In this document: positions 32,308 to 41,464 of the stretch, in pieces | How positions within the stretch are numbered: the stretch's first letter is position 1 | Layout of the letters: the number at the start of each line of letters is the position of its first letter | Origin: Oscillospiraceae bacterium | Lineage (GTDB): Bacteria > Bacillota_A > Clostridia > Oscillospirales > Oscillospiraceae | DNA: 64,000 bases | NCBI GenBank assembly: GCA_017627975.1 | Contig: JAGAFT010000040.1 | Span: 6,301 to 70,300, forward strand | Direction of reading: 5' to 3' | The notes under the pieces: generated by a model | Told to the model about the DNA's origin: nothing | What the model saw: only the letters and a program-made list of their open reading frames with translations | Database searches by the model: none | Made by a program: the position numbers and the translations under genes

Positions 32308-34247
32308 GTGTAAACAGCTTCAGTCACGTTTTATCCCCGTTCTCCTTCGGCAAGGTCACCACAAAAAACCGTATCGAACTGTCTCCTGCCGGCTATATGC
32401 TTGCCAATGCGGACGGTACGGCGAATTTTGAAGTTCTCTCGTTCTATGAGCGGATCGCAAAGGGCGGCGCGGGAATTGTTACGATCGGCGAGTCTGCCAT
32501 CGACTACGAATACGCAGACAATCACAAGCCTGCTATTAACATGGGGTCCGACGCTTCTATTCCTGGACTCTTTCGGATCAACGAGGCGGTGTCGAAATAT
32601 GGCGCCCTGCTTTCCATCGAGCTTCAGCATTCAGGCAGTCACATGAAGACCCGGACGGTTACCATCGGTCCGAGCGCTATTCCGGCGGAAAACCCCGACG
32701 ATCCTGAATCACCCTATTGCATAGAGATGGATCAGGAGATGATCGACAGGGTTGTAAAGCACTGGGCGGATGCCGCAGAACGCTGCGTAAAAGCAGGGCT
32801 GAAAATGGTTATGCTGCATGGTGGACACGGACACTTGCTGGCCCAGTTTGTCTCTCCCTATGCCAACAAACGGACGGATAAATACGGTGGAAGCCTTGAA
32901 AACAGAGCGCGTTTTCCGATCGAGGTTTTGACTGCAATCAAGGAGCGCTGCCCGGATCTGACGATTGAATACCGGATCAGCGCAGATGAACTTGTCGAGG
33001 GCGGTATGAAGCCAGACGACGTGATCCGGTTCGTGAAACTGATTGAAGACAAGATCGATCTGCTCCATGTTTCCGTTGGCTATCTCAGTGAAGAGCGGAC
33101 GGTTCCTCGCATGATACAACCGACCTATTATCCGCATCAGCTGAACGTCCACTATGCCGAATACCTGAAGCAGCATTTGAGTATCCCGATCACAACGGTC
33201 GGCTCCATCTCCACAATGGAGGATGCCGAAGAGATCATTGCCTCCGGAAAAGCCGATATTGTTGCTATGGCACGTGCAATCTTCGCGGACAACGACATTG
33301 TCAACAATGCCCGTCTCGGAAAAGCAGACAAAACGCGTCCGTGTCTGCGCTGCTTTAACTGCAATAAGCGGACAACCCGCTATCTTCCGATCCGCTGCTC
33401 CGTCAACCCCGAACTCGGCCGCGCGGTTGAGATCGGGGACATCAAACCCGCGGTTGAAACAAAGAAGCTGGTTGTAATCGGAGGCGGGCCAGGCGGGATG
33501 CGTGCGGCGATGACGGCCTCCCGTCGGGGAATTCAAACGGTTCTGTTTGAAAAAGAGCCTGTTCTCGGCGGAAACCTTCGCATGGCATCCGAGCTTTCGA
33601 TCAAGGCGGATATGCGCAAGTATCTGAACTGGCTGATCAAAACCACGATGGAAACGGAGGGTGTGGAGGTCAGACTGAACACAACCGCCACGAAAGAAGC
33701 TGTCCTTCGGGAAAACCCTGATGCGGTCATTATTGCCGGCGGATCCACGCCGATCCTGCCGAAATTCCCCGGCTCAGAGAAGAACAATGTGCTGTGGGTC
33801 GGAGACGCTTACAAGGATCTGAGCCAGATCGGGAACAATGTTCTGATCATCGGTGCCGGAAACACCGGCGCAGAGACAGCGCTGTCACTGACCAAAGACG
33901 GTAAGAAGGTCACCGTTGTTGACATGATGCCTGAGGACAAGATAAAGCCGCAGTGGACGGTCGGGCTTGGCTTCCTTTTGGAAGAGTACGGCGCAAAGTT
34001 TATTTTTGAAACCGGGCTCTCCTCCATTACGGAAGAGGGGGCCATTGTGAAATCAAAGGACGGCGAGGAATACCTGATTAGCGCGGATACGATAATCCTC
34101 TCCCTGGGATTCAGATCGCGCAAAAATCTGATCGAAGAATTCGGCAATATTGTACCGCAGACCTATGTGATCGGCGACAACCGCATCCCGGACTCTTCCA
34201 TGGAAGCAACACATGACGGGTTCAACACGGTCTGCATCCTGCCATAA
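32304..34247 (+). CDS. Old-yellow-enzyme-type NADH:flavin oxidoreductase (2,4-dienoyl-CoA reductase/BaiCD-like)
   Basis: A 647-residue multidomain enoate reductase. Residues about 1-345 form the FMN-binding TIM barrel (LQHSGSH, HGGHGHLLAQFVSPYANKR). A [4Fe-4S] motif follows (CLRCFNC, then CSVNP). The C-terminal part has an FAD/NAD fold with VVIGGGPGGMRAA near residue 395 and a second Rossmann motif (LIIGAGNTGAE). It belongs with FadH, trimethylamine dehydrogenase and the bile-acid enzymes BaiCD/BaiH, which reduce activated C=C bonds with NAD(P)H. In this operon it would reduce an unsaturated intermediate and act as an electron sink. ATGA overlap with the lyase gene. Confidence 0.9.
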   Translation: MSVNSFSHVLSPFSFGKVTTKNRIELSPAGYMLANADGTANFEVLSFYERIAKGGAGIVTIGESAIDYEYADNHKPAINMGSDASIPGLFRINEAVSKYGALLSIELQHSGSHMKTRTVTIGPSAIPAENPDDPESPYCIEMDQEMIDRVVKHWADAAERCVKAGLKMVMLHGGHGHLLAQFVSPYANKRTDKYGGSLENRARFPIEVLTAIKERCPDLTIEYRISADELVEGGMKPDDVIRFVKLIEDKIDLLHVSVGYLSEERTVPRMIQPTYYPHQLNVHYAEYLKQHLSIPITTVGSISTMEDAEEIIASGKADIVAMARAIFADNDIVNNARLGKADKTRPCLRCFNCNKRTTRYLPIRCSVNPELGRAVEIGDIKPAVETKKLVVIGGGPGGMRAAMTASRRGIQTVLFEKEPVLGGNLRMASELSIKADMRKYLNWLIKTTMETEGVEVRLNTTATKEAVLRENPDAVIIAGGSTPILPKFPGSEKNNVLWVGDAYKDLSQIGNNVLIIGAGNTGAETALSLTKDGKKVTVVDMMPEDKIKPQWTVGLGFLLEEYGAKFIFETGLSSITEEGAIVKSKDGEEYLISADTIILSLGFRSRKNLIEEFGNIVPQTYVIGDNRIPDSSMEATHDGFNTVCILP

Positions 34248-34276
34248 GGCGACCATACTAGACGGAGGAAAATGAC

Positions 34277-34975
34277 ATGGCTTATATTATTCATCCGCTG
34301 AATCTTGGGTCGGCCCTGCGCCCGAGAGATCCTCGCCCGGGTGTGCACCCCGAGCTGATCGAAGCTCCCGCCATCAGCTATCTGGTTCTCGGGGAGGGCC
34401 ATACCATTCTTGTAGATACCGGAGGTGTCGAGCCGGACGGTGTTCGCTGGATGCCCTATTTCCGAAAAGAAGGTCAGGATCCTGTCACCCAGCTGTCTTT
34501 GTACGGAGTCAAGCCTGATGACGTCGACACCGTCATCATCACGCATCTTCATTGGGACCACACAGGGAATAACGGTCTGTATAAAAATGCCCGCTTTATT
34601 GTTCAGCAGCGGGAATATGACGCGTTCCTCGCGGATATGGACAAAACCTGCTATGACAAAGAGCCGGTGCTTGCCACGACATTTGAATTTGTTGACGGAG
34701 ACGCCGATATTCTCCCCGGCATTTCTACAAAGCTGATGCCGGGACATACGCCAGGCTTCCAGAGTGTGATCATCGATACGGAAAAGGGAAAATACGTTAT
34801 CTTAAGCGATACGGCCGTGCGTTTTGAGCATTGGGAAGAACCGCGGCTGATTCAGGATCCCGGATATGATACCGAAACCCTGATGAACGCCATAGGCTAT
34901 CTGGATCATCTCGGGGCATCGATTCTGCCCGGACATGATATGGATGTTTTCCATCATACCACCTACCCATATTAA
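34277..34975 (+). CDS. MBL-fold hydrolase, AHL-lactonase-like (second copy)
   Basis: A 232-residue metallo-beta-lactamase-fold enzyme with THLHWDHTGNN near residue 93, MPGHTPGFQS and the terminal GHDMDVFHHT histidine, the AttM/AiiA-type pattern. It is the second such enzyme in the island, one in each arm. A role on a lactone or ester form of the substrate is inferred from the duplication and context, not from motifs. RBS GGAGG; 29 bases after the flavoprotein gene. A hairpin follows, then a MATE exporter. Confidence 0.85.
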   Translation: MAYIIHPLNLGSALRPRDPRPGVHPELIEAPAISYLVLGEGHTILVDTGGVEPDGVRWMPYFRKEGQDPVTQLSLYGVKPDDVDTVIITHLHWDHTGNNGLYKNARFIVQQREYDAFLADMDKTCYDKEPVLATTFEFVDGDADILPGISTKLMPGHTPGFQSVIIDTEKGKYVILSDTAVRFEHWEEPRLIQDPGYDTETLMNAIGYLDHLGASILPGHDMDVFHHTTYPY

Positions 34976-34997
34976 GGTTTTAAGAATAAAATGAATC

Positions 34998-35037
34998 TCA
35001 CAGCACATTGAAGGGAATCCCCTTTAATGTGCTGTGA
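34998..35037 (+). repeat. Hairpin between MBL and MATE genes
   Basis: A 12-bp perfect stem (34998-35009 with 35026-35037) over a loop that can pair further. On the plus strand it is followed by an A-rich, not T-rich, tract, and the MATE start codon lies 17 bases on, so it may limit MATE expression. Confidence 0.6.
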
Positions 35038-35054
35038 AGTAAAAAAGAAAAAAC

Positions 35055-36434
35055 ATGAGTAACAGAACGCTTGCCGCATCCGATCAGGATTTTTCCAGGG
35101 GCTCTGTGCTGGATGCTCTTTTCCGTATGGCAGTTCCCATGTCTATGGCGCTGCTGATCAATATTCTCTACAGTGTTGTAGACCGTATCTATATCGGACA
35201 TATACCGGAGGTTGGCAGGTTATCCCTGACCGGTATCGGTCTCATCTCCCCAATAGTAACTGTGATCGTTGCATTTCAGAACCTTTTTGGCGTCGGAGGG
35301 ACGCCTCTCTTTTCGATCGCACGTGGGAAAGAAGACGACGATACAGCTTCCCGCATCCTACATAATGCCTGCTTTATGCTGCTGCTTACCGGCATCCTGC
35401 TTACGGCTCTTGTTCTGCTGACAAGCAGAAAACTGCTCTATCTGATCGGCGCTTCCGATGCAACCTATCCGTACGCATCCGGATACCTTCGGATTTATAT
35501 TCTGGGAACCGTGTTTGTCCTGTTCTCGCTGGGGCTGAACCCCTACATCAATGCACAGGGAAATGCAAAAATCGGGATGCTTACGGTTCTGATCGGGGCC
35601 GTTATAAATCTGATTCTCGACCCGGTTTTTATTTTCGGATTTCGAATGGGGGTCCAGGGTGCAGCGGTTGCAACAGTGATAGCGCAGTTCTGCTCCGCGC
35701 TGTGGGTTCTGCAGTACTTTCGAAGTCGCCGCAGTCGCTATCGCCTCAGCCTCCGGCGATTCAAGCCGGATATCCGGATTGTTGGCCGAATCATATCTTT
35801 AGGCGTTACAGAATTTGTTTTCCAGCTGACAAATTCCATTGTTTTGTTTCTGTATAATGTAAAACTTCTGGAATTGGGCGGCGACATCTATGTGACTGCG
35901 ATGACGGTAATCTATTCCATCAGAGAAATCACCAACGTGATCATGTTTGGCATAGTGGGTGCATCCAAGCCGATCATAGGATATAACTATGGCGCTGGGT
36001 GCTACGATCGTGTTAAACAGAGCATAAGCTATATGACAGTGCTCAATCTAATTTATCTTGGCCTCATCTGGGCGCTTGTAATGGCATTTCCGGACTGTTT
36101 TATTCTTCTCTTCAACAGCGATGCGCAGCTTCTTGAAATATGCAGAACCTGTGTTCGAATCTTTTTCCTGTTTTCTTTTTTTGGTGCACTCCAGGTTTCT
36201 TCCCAATCCGTATTCGTCTCTCTTGGCCGGGCAAAACATGCGCTGTTCTTTTCCCTGCTACGCAAAGTCATCCTGATCATTCCCCTGACGCTAATTCTGC
36301 CGTACCTTTTCCAGCTCGGCGCCAGGGGCGTTTTCCTTGCGGAGCCGTTATCTGAACTGATTGGGGGATCTGCCTGTTTTATCACGATGAGAAAAACGGT
36401 TTGGAAGGAGTTGAGCAAAAATGAAGAGGTTTGA
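35055..36434 (+). CDS. MATE-family efflux transporter (first)
   Basis: A 459-residue inner-membrane antiporter with about 12 helices. Typical MATE segments: LFRMAVPMSMALLINILYSV at the start, VDRIYIGH, GVGGTPLFSIARGKED, GLNPYINAQGN, and the second-half repeat FQLTNSIVLFLYN. It would export a small cationic or organic compound with Na+ or H+. The ribosome binding site is poor (an A-rich stretch with AAGAAA). Its place at the end of the catabolic operon suggests export of an end product or toxic analogue, but it may be independent. It is only distantly related to the MATE at 46684. Confidence 0.9.
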   Translation: MSNRTLAASDQDFSRGSVLDALFRMAVPMSMALLINILYSVVDRIYIGHIPEVGRLSLTGIGLISPIVTVIVAFQNLFGVGGTPLFSIARGKEDDDTASRILHNACFMLLLTGILLTALVLLTSRKLLYLIGASDATYPYASGYLRIYILGTVFVLFSLGLNPYINAQGNAKIGMLTVLIGAVINLILDPVFIFGFRMGVQGAAVATVIAQFCSALWVLQYFRSRRSRYRLSLRRFKPDIRIVGRIISLGVTEFVFQLTNSIVLFLYNVKLLELGGDIYVTAMTVIYSIREITNVIMFGIVGASKPIIGYNYGAGCYDRVKQSISYMTVLNLIYLGLIWALVMAFPDCFILLFNSDAQLLEICRTCVRIFFLFSFFGALQVSSQSVFVSLGRAKHALFFSLLRKVILIIPLTLILPYLFQLGARGVFLAEPLSELIGGSACFITMRKTVWKELSKNEEV

Positions 36435-36524
36435 GCAAAACTGCCTTTGGAATAACCAGAATGAGGAATTCCCGGCTGTACACAACTAACTGAACAGCAT
36501 CAGGAAAAAGAGAATATCCAACGG

Positions 36525-36577
36525 ATGAAAAGGGACTGCTCCACAGCGGAAAGACGTGGAACAGTCCCTCTTTTCAT
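36525..36577 (+). terminator. Terminator at the right edge of the island
   Basis: A long stem (36525-36543 with 36557-36577, one bulge) with A-run and T-run ends. Together with the terminator at 18622 it brackets the catabolic island. Confidence 0.8.
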
Positions 36578-36588
36578 ACAATCCAGCA

Positions 36589-36617
36589 TTGACTTCACCT
36601 GCTTCCTGCCGTAAAAT
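36589..36617 (+). promoter_or_regulatory. Promoter of the polyphosphate operon
   Basis: TTGACT (36589-36594), 17-base spacer, TAAAAT (36612-36617), 48 bases before the pap start codon. Confidence 0.75.
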
Positions 36618-36664
36618 AAAATCAGCATTTTGTCGAAAATTGAACTGCAGGAGGTTGAGTAAAA

Positions 36665-38140
36665 ATGTTAAAAGAGTTCAAAGGCTCGAAAGATGAAGAC
36701 AGCGCAGCCTTGAAGGCTGAGATCAAGGCGCTGCGGGAGAGGCTTCTGGCACAGCAGCAGCTGGTCCGCGATCAGAAGCTCCCGGTTATTGTGCTGGTGG
36801 AGGGCTGGGCCGCCGCCGGCAAGGGCAGCCTGATCAACGAGCTGATCAGCGAGATCGATCCCCGTTTCTACAACGTCGTCTCCCCGGTGGTGCTGCCGGA
36901 GAAGGAAGAACGCTATCCCTTCCTCTATCAGTATGCCAAGGCGATCCCGGAGAACGGAAAGATCATGTTTTATGATTCCGGCTGGATGGAGGGGGCGGTG
37001 CGGAAATTCCTCCGCCGCGACATCACCAAAAAACAGTATAAGGAACGAGTCCGCTCGGTCAACGAGTTCGAGCGTCAGCTGCGTGACGGCGGCTACCTGA
37101 TCCTGAAGCTCTTCCTGCACATCGATCAGGACGAGCAGCGTAAGCGGCTGAATGCCCTGCGGGAAAACTATGAAACCGAATGGCGGGTGACAGAGGACGA
37201 CCTCTGGCAGCACCGGGAGTATAAGGTCTTCCGCGAGACCTATGACGAGTTCATGGAGCAGACCGGAAAGACCGTCAAGTGGCATATCCTGGACGGAGAC
37301 AAGAAGCGCCAAGCTGCCCGCGACGCGCTGAAGCTGCTGGTGGAGATGATTGACAAAGGCCTGGAGAACGGCAGATACGTCGGCAAACCATTCAACGAGA
37401 AATTTCCCCTGCTGAAGATGCAGAAGCTCTCTGAAGTGGATCTCTCTCCGGCCCTGGACGATGAGGAATACCGCAAGGAGCTCAAGAAGCTGCAGAAGCG
37501 GCTGGGAGAGCTGCACAACACGATTTACCGCAAGAAGATCCCTGTGATCCTCTGCTATGAAGGCTGGGATGCTGCGGGCAAGGGCGGCAACATCCGCCGC
37601 ATCGCGCGTCCGTTGGATCCGCGGGGCTTCGACGTGATGCCCATCGCCTCTCCCGAACCCCATGAACTGAACCGCCAGTATCTCTGGCGCTTCTGGACGA
37701 GACTGCCGAGAAGCGGGCATGTCTGCATCTTTGACCGGACCTGGTACGGCCGCGTAATGGTGGAGCGGCTGGAGGGCTTCTGCAGCGAGGATGACTGGAA
37801 GCGCGCGTTCAACGAGATGAACGAATTTGAGCGCCAGCTCACCGACTGGGGTGCGGTGGTCATCAAGTTCTGGATCCATATCGATCAGGATACACAGCTG
37901 GCCCGCTTCAATGACCGTCAGAACACGCCGGAGAAGCAGTGGAAACTCACCGAAGAGGACTGGCGCAACCGCGAAAAGTGGCCCCAGTATGAAGAGGCCA
38001 TTGATGAAATGCTCCAGAAGACCAGCACGGAGAACGCCCCCTGGTATATTATTGAATCCAACGACAAGAAATACGCCCGCATCAAGACGCTGAAAATCGT
38101 CATCAAGGCGCTGGAAAAGGCCTGCGAGGGGCAGCTGTAA
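36665..38140 (+). CDS. pap: Polyphosphate:AMP phosphotransferase (double PPK2 domain)
   Basis: A 491-residue cytoplasmic enzyme made of two PPK2 domains. Each has its own Walker A: EGWAAAGKGSLIN near residue 47 and EGWDAAGKGGNIRR near residue 300; the lid and Walker B parts (FYDSGWMEGAV and FDRTWYGRVMVERL) are also duplicated. This two-domain layout is that of Pap, which uses polyphosphate to turn AMP into ADP. GCAGGAGG ribosome binding site. With ppk1 next door it allows polyphosphate to be made from ATP and used again to recharge AMP. The first domain lacks some residues of the second, as usual in the family. Confidence 0.92.
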   Translation: MLKEFKGSKDEDSAALKAEIKALRERLLAQQQLVRDQKLPVIVLVEGWAAAGKGSLINELISEIDPRFYNVVSPVVLPEKEERYPFLYQYAKAIPENGKIMFYDSGWMEGAVRKFLRRDITKKQYKERVRSVNEFERQLRDGGYLILKLFLHIDQDEQRKRLNALRENYETEWRVTEDDLWQHREYKVFRETYDEFMEQTGKTVKWHILDGDKKRQAARDALKLLVEMIDKGLENGRYVGKPFNEKFPLLKMQKLSEVDLSPALDDEEYRKELKKLQKRLGELHNTIYRKKIPVILCYEGWDAAGKGGNIRRIARPLDPRGFDVMPIASPEPHELNRQYLWRFWTRLPRSGHVCIFDRTWYGRVMVERLEGFCSEDDWKRAFNEMNEFERQLTDWGAVVIKFWIHIDQDTQLARFNDRQNTPEKQWKLTEEDWRNREKWPQYEEAIDEMLQKTSTENAPWYIIESNDKKYARIKTLKIVIKALEKACEGQL

Positions 38141-38199
38141 GGGCTTCTCGCATCTGATCTGTGTCAGATCATAATATGAGCAGAGTGGAGTGAATCAAA

Positions 38200-40395
38200 T
38201 TGCCTGCGAAAGAGAAAGCGGCCGTAACCCAGGAACCGACAAAGAAGGAAGAAAACCTGTATATCAACCGGGAGCTCAGCTGGCTGAGCTTCAATGAGCG
38301 CGTCCTGCTGGAGGCGGCGGACACGACGGTGCCCCTGCTGGAAAGGCTGAAATTCCTGATGATCTATCAGTCGAATCTGGAGGAGTTCTACCGGGTGCGC
38401 ATCGGCATCCTGACGCACCGGGCCATTCTGACCCCGGATAAGAGAGATCCGGTTTCGGGGATGATGGCGGCGGAGACCATCCAGGAAGTCCTGCGGATCA
38501 CAAGAGAGCAGCTGAGCCTGATGGAGAGCGTCTGGAAAGCGGTCCGCAGCGAGCTGAAGCGCAACGGCGTCGAAGTTCTGAATTTCAACAAAATCAACAA
38601 GGTCGATGAGCTTATGAGCAAGAAGCTCTTCGGCGACATCAAGAACCTGCTCTTCCCGAAGATTATTGACCCGAATCAGGCACTGCCGTTTTTCTGGGGC
38701 GAGGAGAGCTATGTGGTGGCCTTCCTCGGCCGGAATACGATCCAGAAACTCGCCATCATCCCGATGCACCGTGTTCCGCCGTATCTCAGCTTTGAGATCG
38801 ACGGGGTACAGAAGATTGTCCTCACAGACCAGCTGATCAGGCGTTTTCTGCCGCTGCTGCTGAAGAAGGAGAACATCCTCCAGTCGGCGGTGGTAAAGGT
38901 GACCCGGAACGCCGACGTATTTCTCTCCGAATTGGCGGGAAAAGAGGATCTGAGAGAAAAGACGTCCAACATGCTCTCCAAACGCAAGCGGGAGACTCCG
39001 GTACGGGCGAAAATCTACGGTAAGCTGACAGATCCGGCAAGGGCGCTGCTGATCAAGAAGCTCCATGTTCCGGAGCAGCGCGTGTTCCAGGCAACGGTAC
39101 CGTTTGATCTCTCCTTCCGCTCCTGCATCGGTTCGCATGAACACTTTCGCTATGAGGAGCGGAAGCCGGCCAGGGAGATCGGCCTGAAGAAGGGCGAGTA
39201 TTTCCGCTATATCGAAAAGCACGACCTGCTGATGAGCTTCCCCTTCCAGAGCATGATGCCCTTTGTAGACCTGATCTATGAGGCGGCGGATGACCCGGAA
39301 GTGCTCTCCATCAAGATTACCCTCTACCGCATGTCTGCCAGCAGCAAAATCGCCGCGGCCCTTGCCTATGCGGCGGACAAGGGAAAGGACGTTCTCTGCC
39401 TGCTGGAGCTGCGCGCCCGTTTCGATGAGCAGAACAACATCGACTACTCCGAGATGCTGGAGGACGCGGGCTGCCGGATCATCTATGGGCTGCCGGAGCA
39501 CAAGGTGCACTCCAAGCTCTGCCTGATCACCCGTCAGCACGGCGGGAATATTGAGACGATCACCCAGGTTGGGACCGGAAACTACAACGAGATTACCGGC
39601 GAGCAGTACACCGACCTCTCCCTGATCACGGCTGATCCGGAGGCGGGGAAGGACGCAGAGGCGACCTTCCAGGCACTGCTGAGAGGAGAGCTTCCGCCCG
39701 AAGCCCATACGCTCTGGGTTGCTCCGCTGAGCTTCAAGAGCAGAGTACTGGAATATCTCGACCGCGAGATCGCCAAGGGAGCGCGCGGGAGAGTCGCCAT
39801 CAAGTGCAATGCCATGAACAATCCCGAGATCATGGAGAAGCTGATCGAATGCTCTCAGGCAGGGGTCCAGGTGGAACTCTTTATCCGCGGAATCTGCTGC
39901 CTGCGGCCGGGAATTCCCGGAAAGACCGAGAACATCACGGTTAAGAGTGTCGTAGGACGCTGGCTGGAACACTCCAGAGTATACTGCTTCGGTGAAGGAG
40001 AGGACGAGAAACTCTTTATCGGCTCCGGCGACCTGTTGAACCGGAACCTGGAGCGCCGCGTTGAGGCCTTTGTCGAAATCCGCACGCCGGAGACGAGAGA
40101 ACAGATCCATGAGATTCTGAATGCACTGCGGGAGGACCGGGAAAAGTCGAGAACCATGCAGCCGGACGGCAGCTATATCCGGGAGCCGGACGGTGCGGGA
40201 ACCTCTTCGCAGGAGAGGCTGTATCAGTACTTCAGCAAACGGCGGGTTTCCCTGGACGAAGAAAAACCGGAACCGGCGGCATCCGCAGCAGGTTCTATCC
40301 CGGTAAAACCCGTGCTCAGACAGCGGACCAAGGAAGCGGATCCCCCGCAGAAACCTGTGTCCGCCTGGGACAAAATCAAAAGACTGTTCGGATGA
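38200..40395 (+). CDS. ppk1: Polyphosphate kinase 1
   Basis: A 731-residue enzyme that reversibly polymerises the gamma-phosphate of ATP into polyphosphate. It has the N-terminal NRELSWLSFNERVL, EEFYRVRIG, and the two phospholipase-D-like catalytic domains with the phospho-accepting histidine region LPEHKVHSKL and the second GSGDLLNRNLERRVEAF. The last 50 residues are a variable tail rich in Glu and Pro. Start is TTG at 38200 behind GGAGTG; no ATG is available in a better position. It is 59 bases after pap, with a small inverted repeat (TGATCT/AGATCA) between them. Confidence 0.95.
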   Translation: MPAKEKAAVTQEPTKKEENLYINRELSWLSFNERVLLEAADTTVPLLERLKFLMIYQSNLEEFYRVRIGILTHRAILTPDKRDPVSGMMAAETIQEVLRITREQLSLMESVWKAVRSELKRNGVEVLNFNKINKVDELMSKKLFGDIKNLLFPKIIDPNQALPFFWGEESYVVAFLGRNTIQKLAIIPMHRVPPYLSFEIDGVQKIVLTDQLIRRFLPLLLKKENILQSAVVKVTRNADVFLSELAGKEDLREKTSNMLSKRKRETPVRAKIYGKLTDPARALLIKKLHVPEQRVFQATVPFDLSFRSCIGSHEHFRYEERKPAREIGLKKGEYFRYIEKHDLLMSFPFQSMMPFVDLIYEAADDPEVLSIKITLYRMSASSKIAAALAYAADKGKDVLCLLELRARFDEQNNIDYSEMLEDAGCRIIYGLPEHKVHSKLCLITRQHGGNIETITQVGTGNYNEITGEQYTDLSLITADPEAGKDAEATFQALLRGELPPEAHTLWVAPLSFKSRVLEYLDREIAKGARGRVAIKCNAMNNPEIMEKLIECSQAGVQVELFIRGICCLRPGIPGKTENITVKSVVGRWLEHSRVYCFGEGEDEKLFIGSGDLLNRNLERRVEAFVEIRTPETREQIHEILNALREDREKSRTMQPDGSYIREPDGAGTSSQERLYQYFSKRRVSLDEEKPEPAASAAGSIPVKPVLRQRTKEADPPQKPVSAWDKIKRLFG

Positions 40396-40432
40396 ACGGA
40401 TGATTCCGGACCATGATACAGAGGGAGCAGAA

Positions 40433-41395
40433 ATGAAAAAGAAATATGACATTTGCCTGGATGTCGGCGGGACAAAGGTCCTCGGCGCCATCTTCAATGA
40501 GAACAAAGAGATCATCTACCGCCTGAAAAAACGCTCCAAAGCCGGGGACAATCAGACCGGCGACATCGAGCAGGTCATTATCAGCGTGGTGGAGGAGATG
40601 ATTCAGGAGTCCGGCATCGACCGCAAAGCGATCCGCGCCATCGCCTCCTGTGCACCGGGCGTGATCGACCAGGACACCGGCATCGTGCTCTTCACACCGA
40701 ATCTTCCGATGCGAAACTATGACATGAAGGGCGCGATGGAAAAGCAGTTCGGCATTCCGTTCTTTGTCGGCAACGATGTGAATCTCGGCGTGCTGGGAGA
40801 GTATAAGTACGGCGCGGGGCAGGGCTACCGGAACATTGTCGGCTTCTTTGTGGGAACCGGCATGGGCGGCGGTTTGATTTTGAACGGAGAGCTCTACACC
40901 GGGCACCAGTTCAAGGCGGCGGAGTATGGACACATGATTCTGGATCCGGAAGGCCCGCTCTGCAATTGCGGACAGCGCGGCTGCCTGGAGGCCTTTTCCA
41001 GTAAACAGGGCATGAGTGCCTATATCCGGCAGCAGGTCTCCCGCGGCAGAGAAACCATGATGGCCGAAGCGGTTACGGACGGGGTCTTCCGCAGCAAAAA
41101 ACTGAAGAGAGCGCTTACGGCCGGAGATAAGGTGGCACAGGAAGCCGTGGACCGGGCCTGCCACTATCTTGCCATCGCCACCGGCAACATGATCAACACC
41201 TTCAGCCCGGACCTGATCCTTTACGGCGGCGGCGTGATGGAAGCCCTCGGCGATCTCTTCCTGGAGAAGATCCTCTCGGAGGTAGACCGTTACTGCATGA
41301 CGGCGATCCGCCCGACGGTGGATCTGAAGATCGCCGCGCTGGGCGACGATTCAATCCTCTACGGCGATCTTGCGCTGATCGAGGAACATATGTAA
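40433..41395 (+). CDS. ROK-family sugar kinase (glucokinase-like)
   Basis: A 320-residue cytoplasmic kinase of the ROK family. Motifs: DVGGTKVLGAIF (phosphate loop), the ENDVN-type GNDVNLGVLGE, GTGMGGGLI, and the zinc site GHMILDPEGP followed by CNCGQRGCLEAF. No N-terminal helix-turn-helix, so it is an enzyme and not a repressor. Most likely it phosphorylates glucose or a related sugar. Adjacent polyphosphate genes raise the possibility of polyphosphate as donor, known in actinobacterial ROK glucokinases, but nothing in the sequence proves it. ATG 40433 has GAGGGAG upstream. Confidence 0.88.
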   Translation: MKKKYDICLDVGGTKVLGAIFNENKEIIYRLKKRSKAGDNQTGDIEQVIISVVEEMIQESGIDRKAIRAIASCAPGVIDQDTGIVLFTPNLPMRNYDMKGAMEKQFGIPFFVGNDVNLGVLGEYKYGAGQGYRNIVGFFVGTGMGGGLILNGELYTGHQFKAAEYGHMILDPEGPLCNCGQRGCLEAFSSKQGMSAYIRQQVSRGRETMMAEAVTDGVFRSKKLKRALTAGDKVAQEAVDRACHYLAIATGNMINTFSPDLILYGGGVMEALGDLFLEKILSEVDRYCMTAIRPTVDLKIAALGDDSILYGDLALIEEHM

Positions 41396-41402
41396 CAAAG
41401 CA

Positions 41403-41428
41403 GACCCGCCTTCCCGGCGGGCCTCTTT
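41403..41428 (+). terminator. Terminator of the polyphosphate operon
   Basis: A 6-bp GC stem (41405-41410 with 41416-41421), short loop, then CCTCTTTT. Confidence 0.7.
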
Positions 41429-41464
41429 TGATGAAAGAAAAAACAATCTGACAGAAGAGAAGTG

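Noticed and set aside
38164..40515. 783-codon open frame antisense to ppk1
   Set aside because: Complement of a recognised polyphosphate kinase; no domain pattern of its own.
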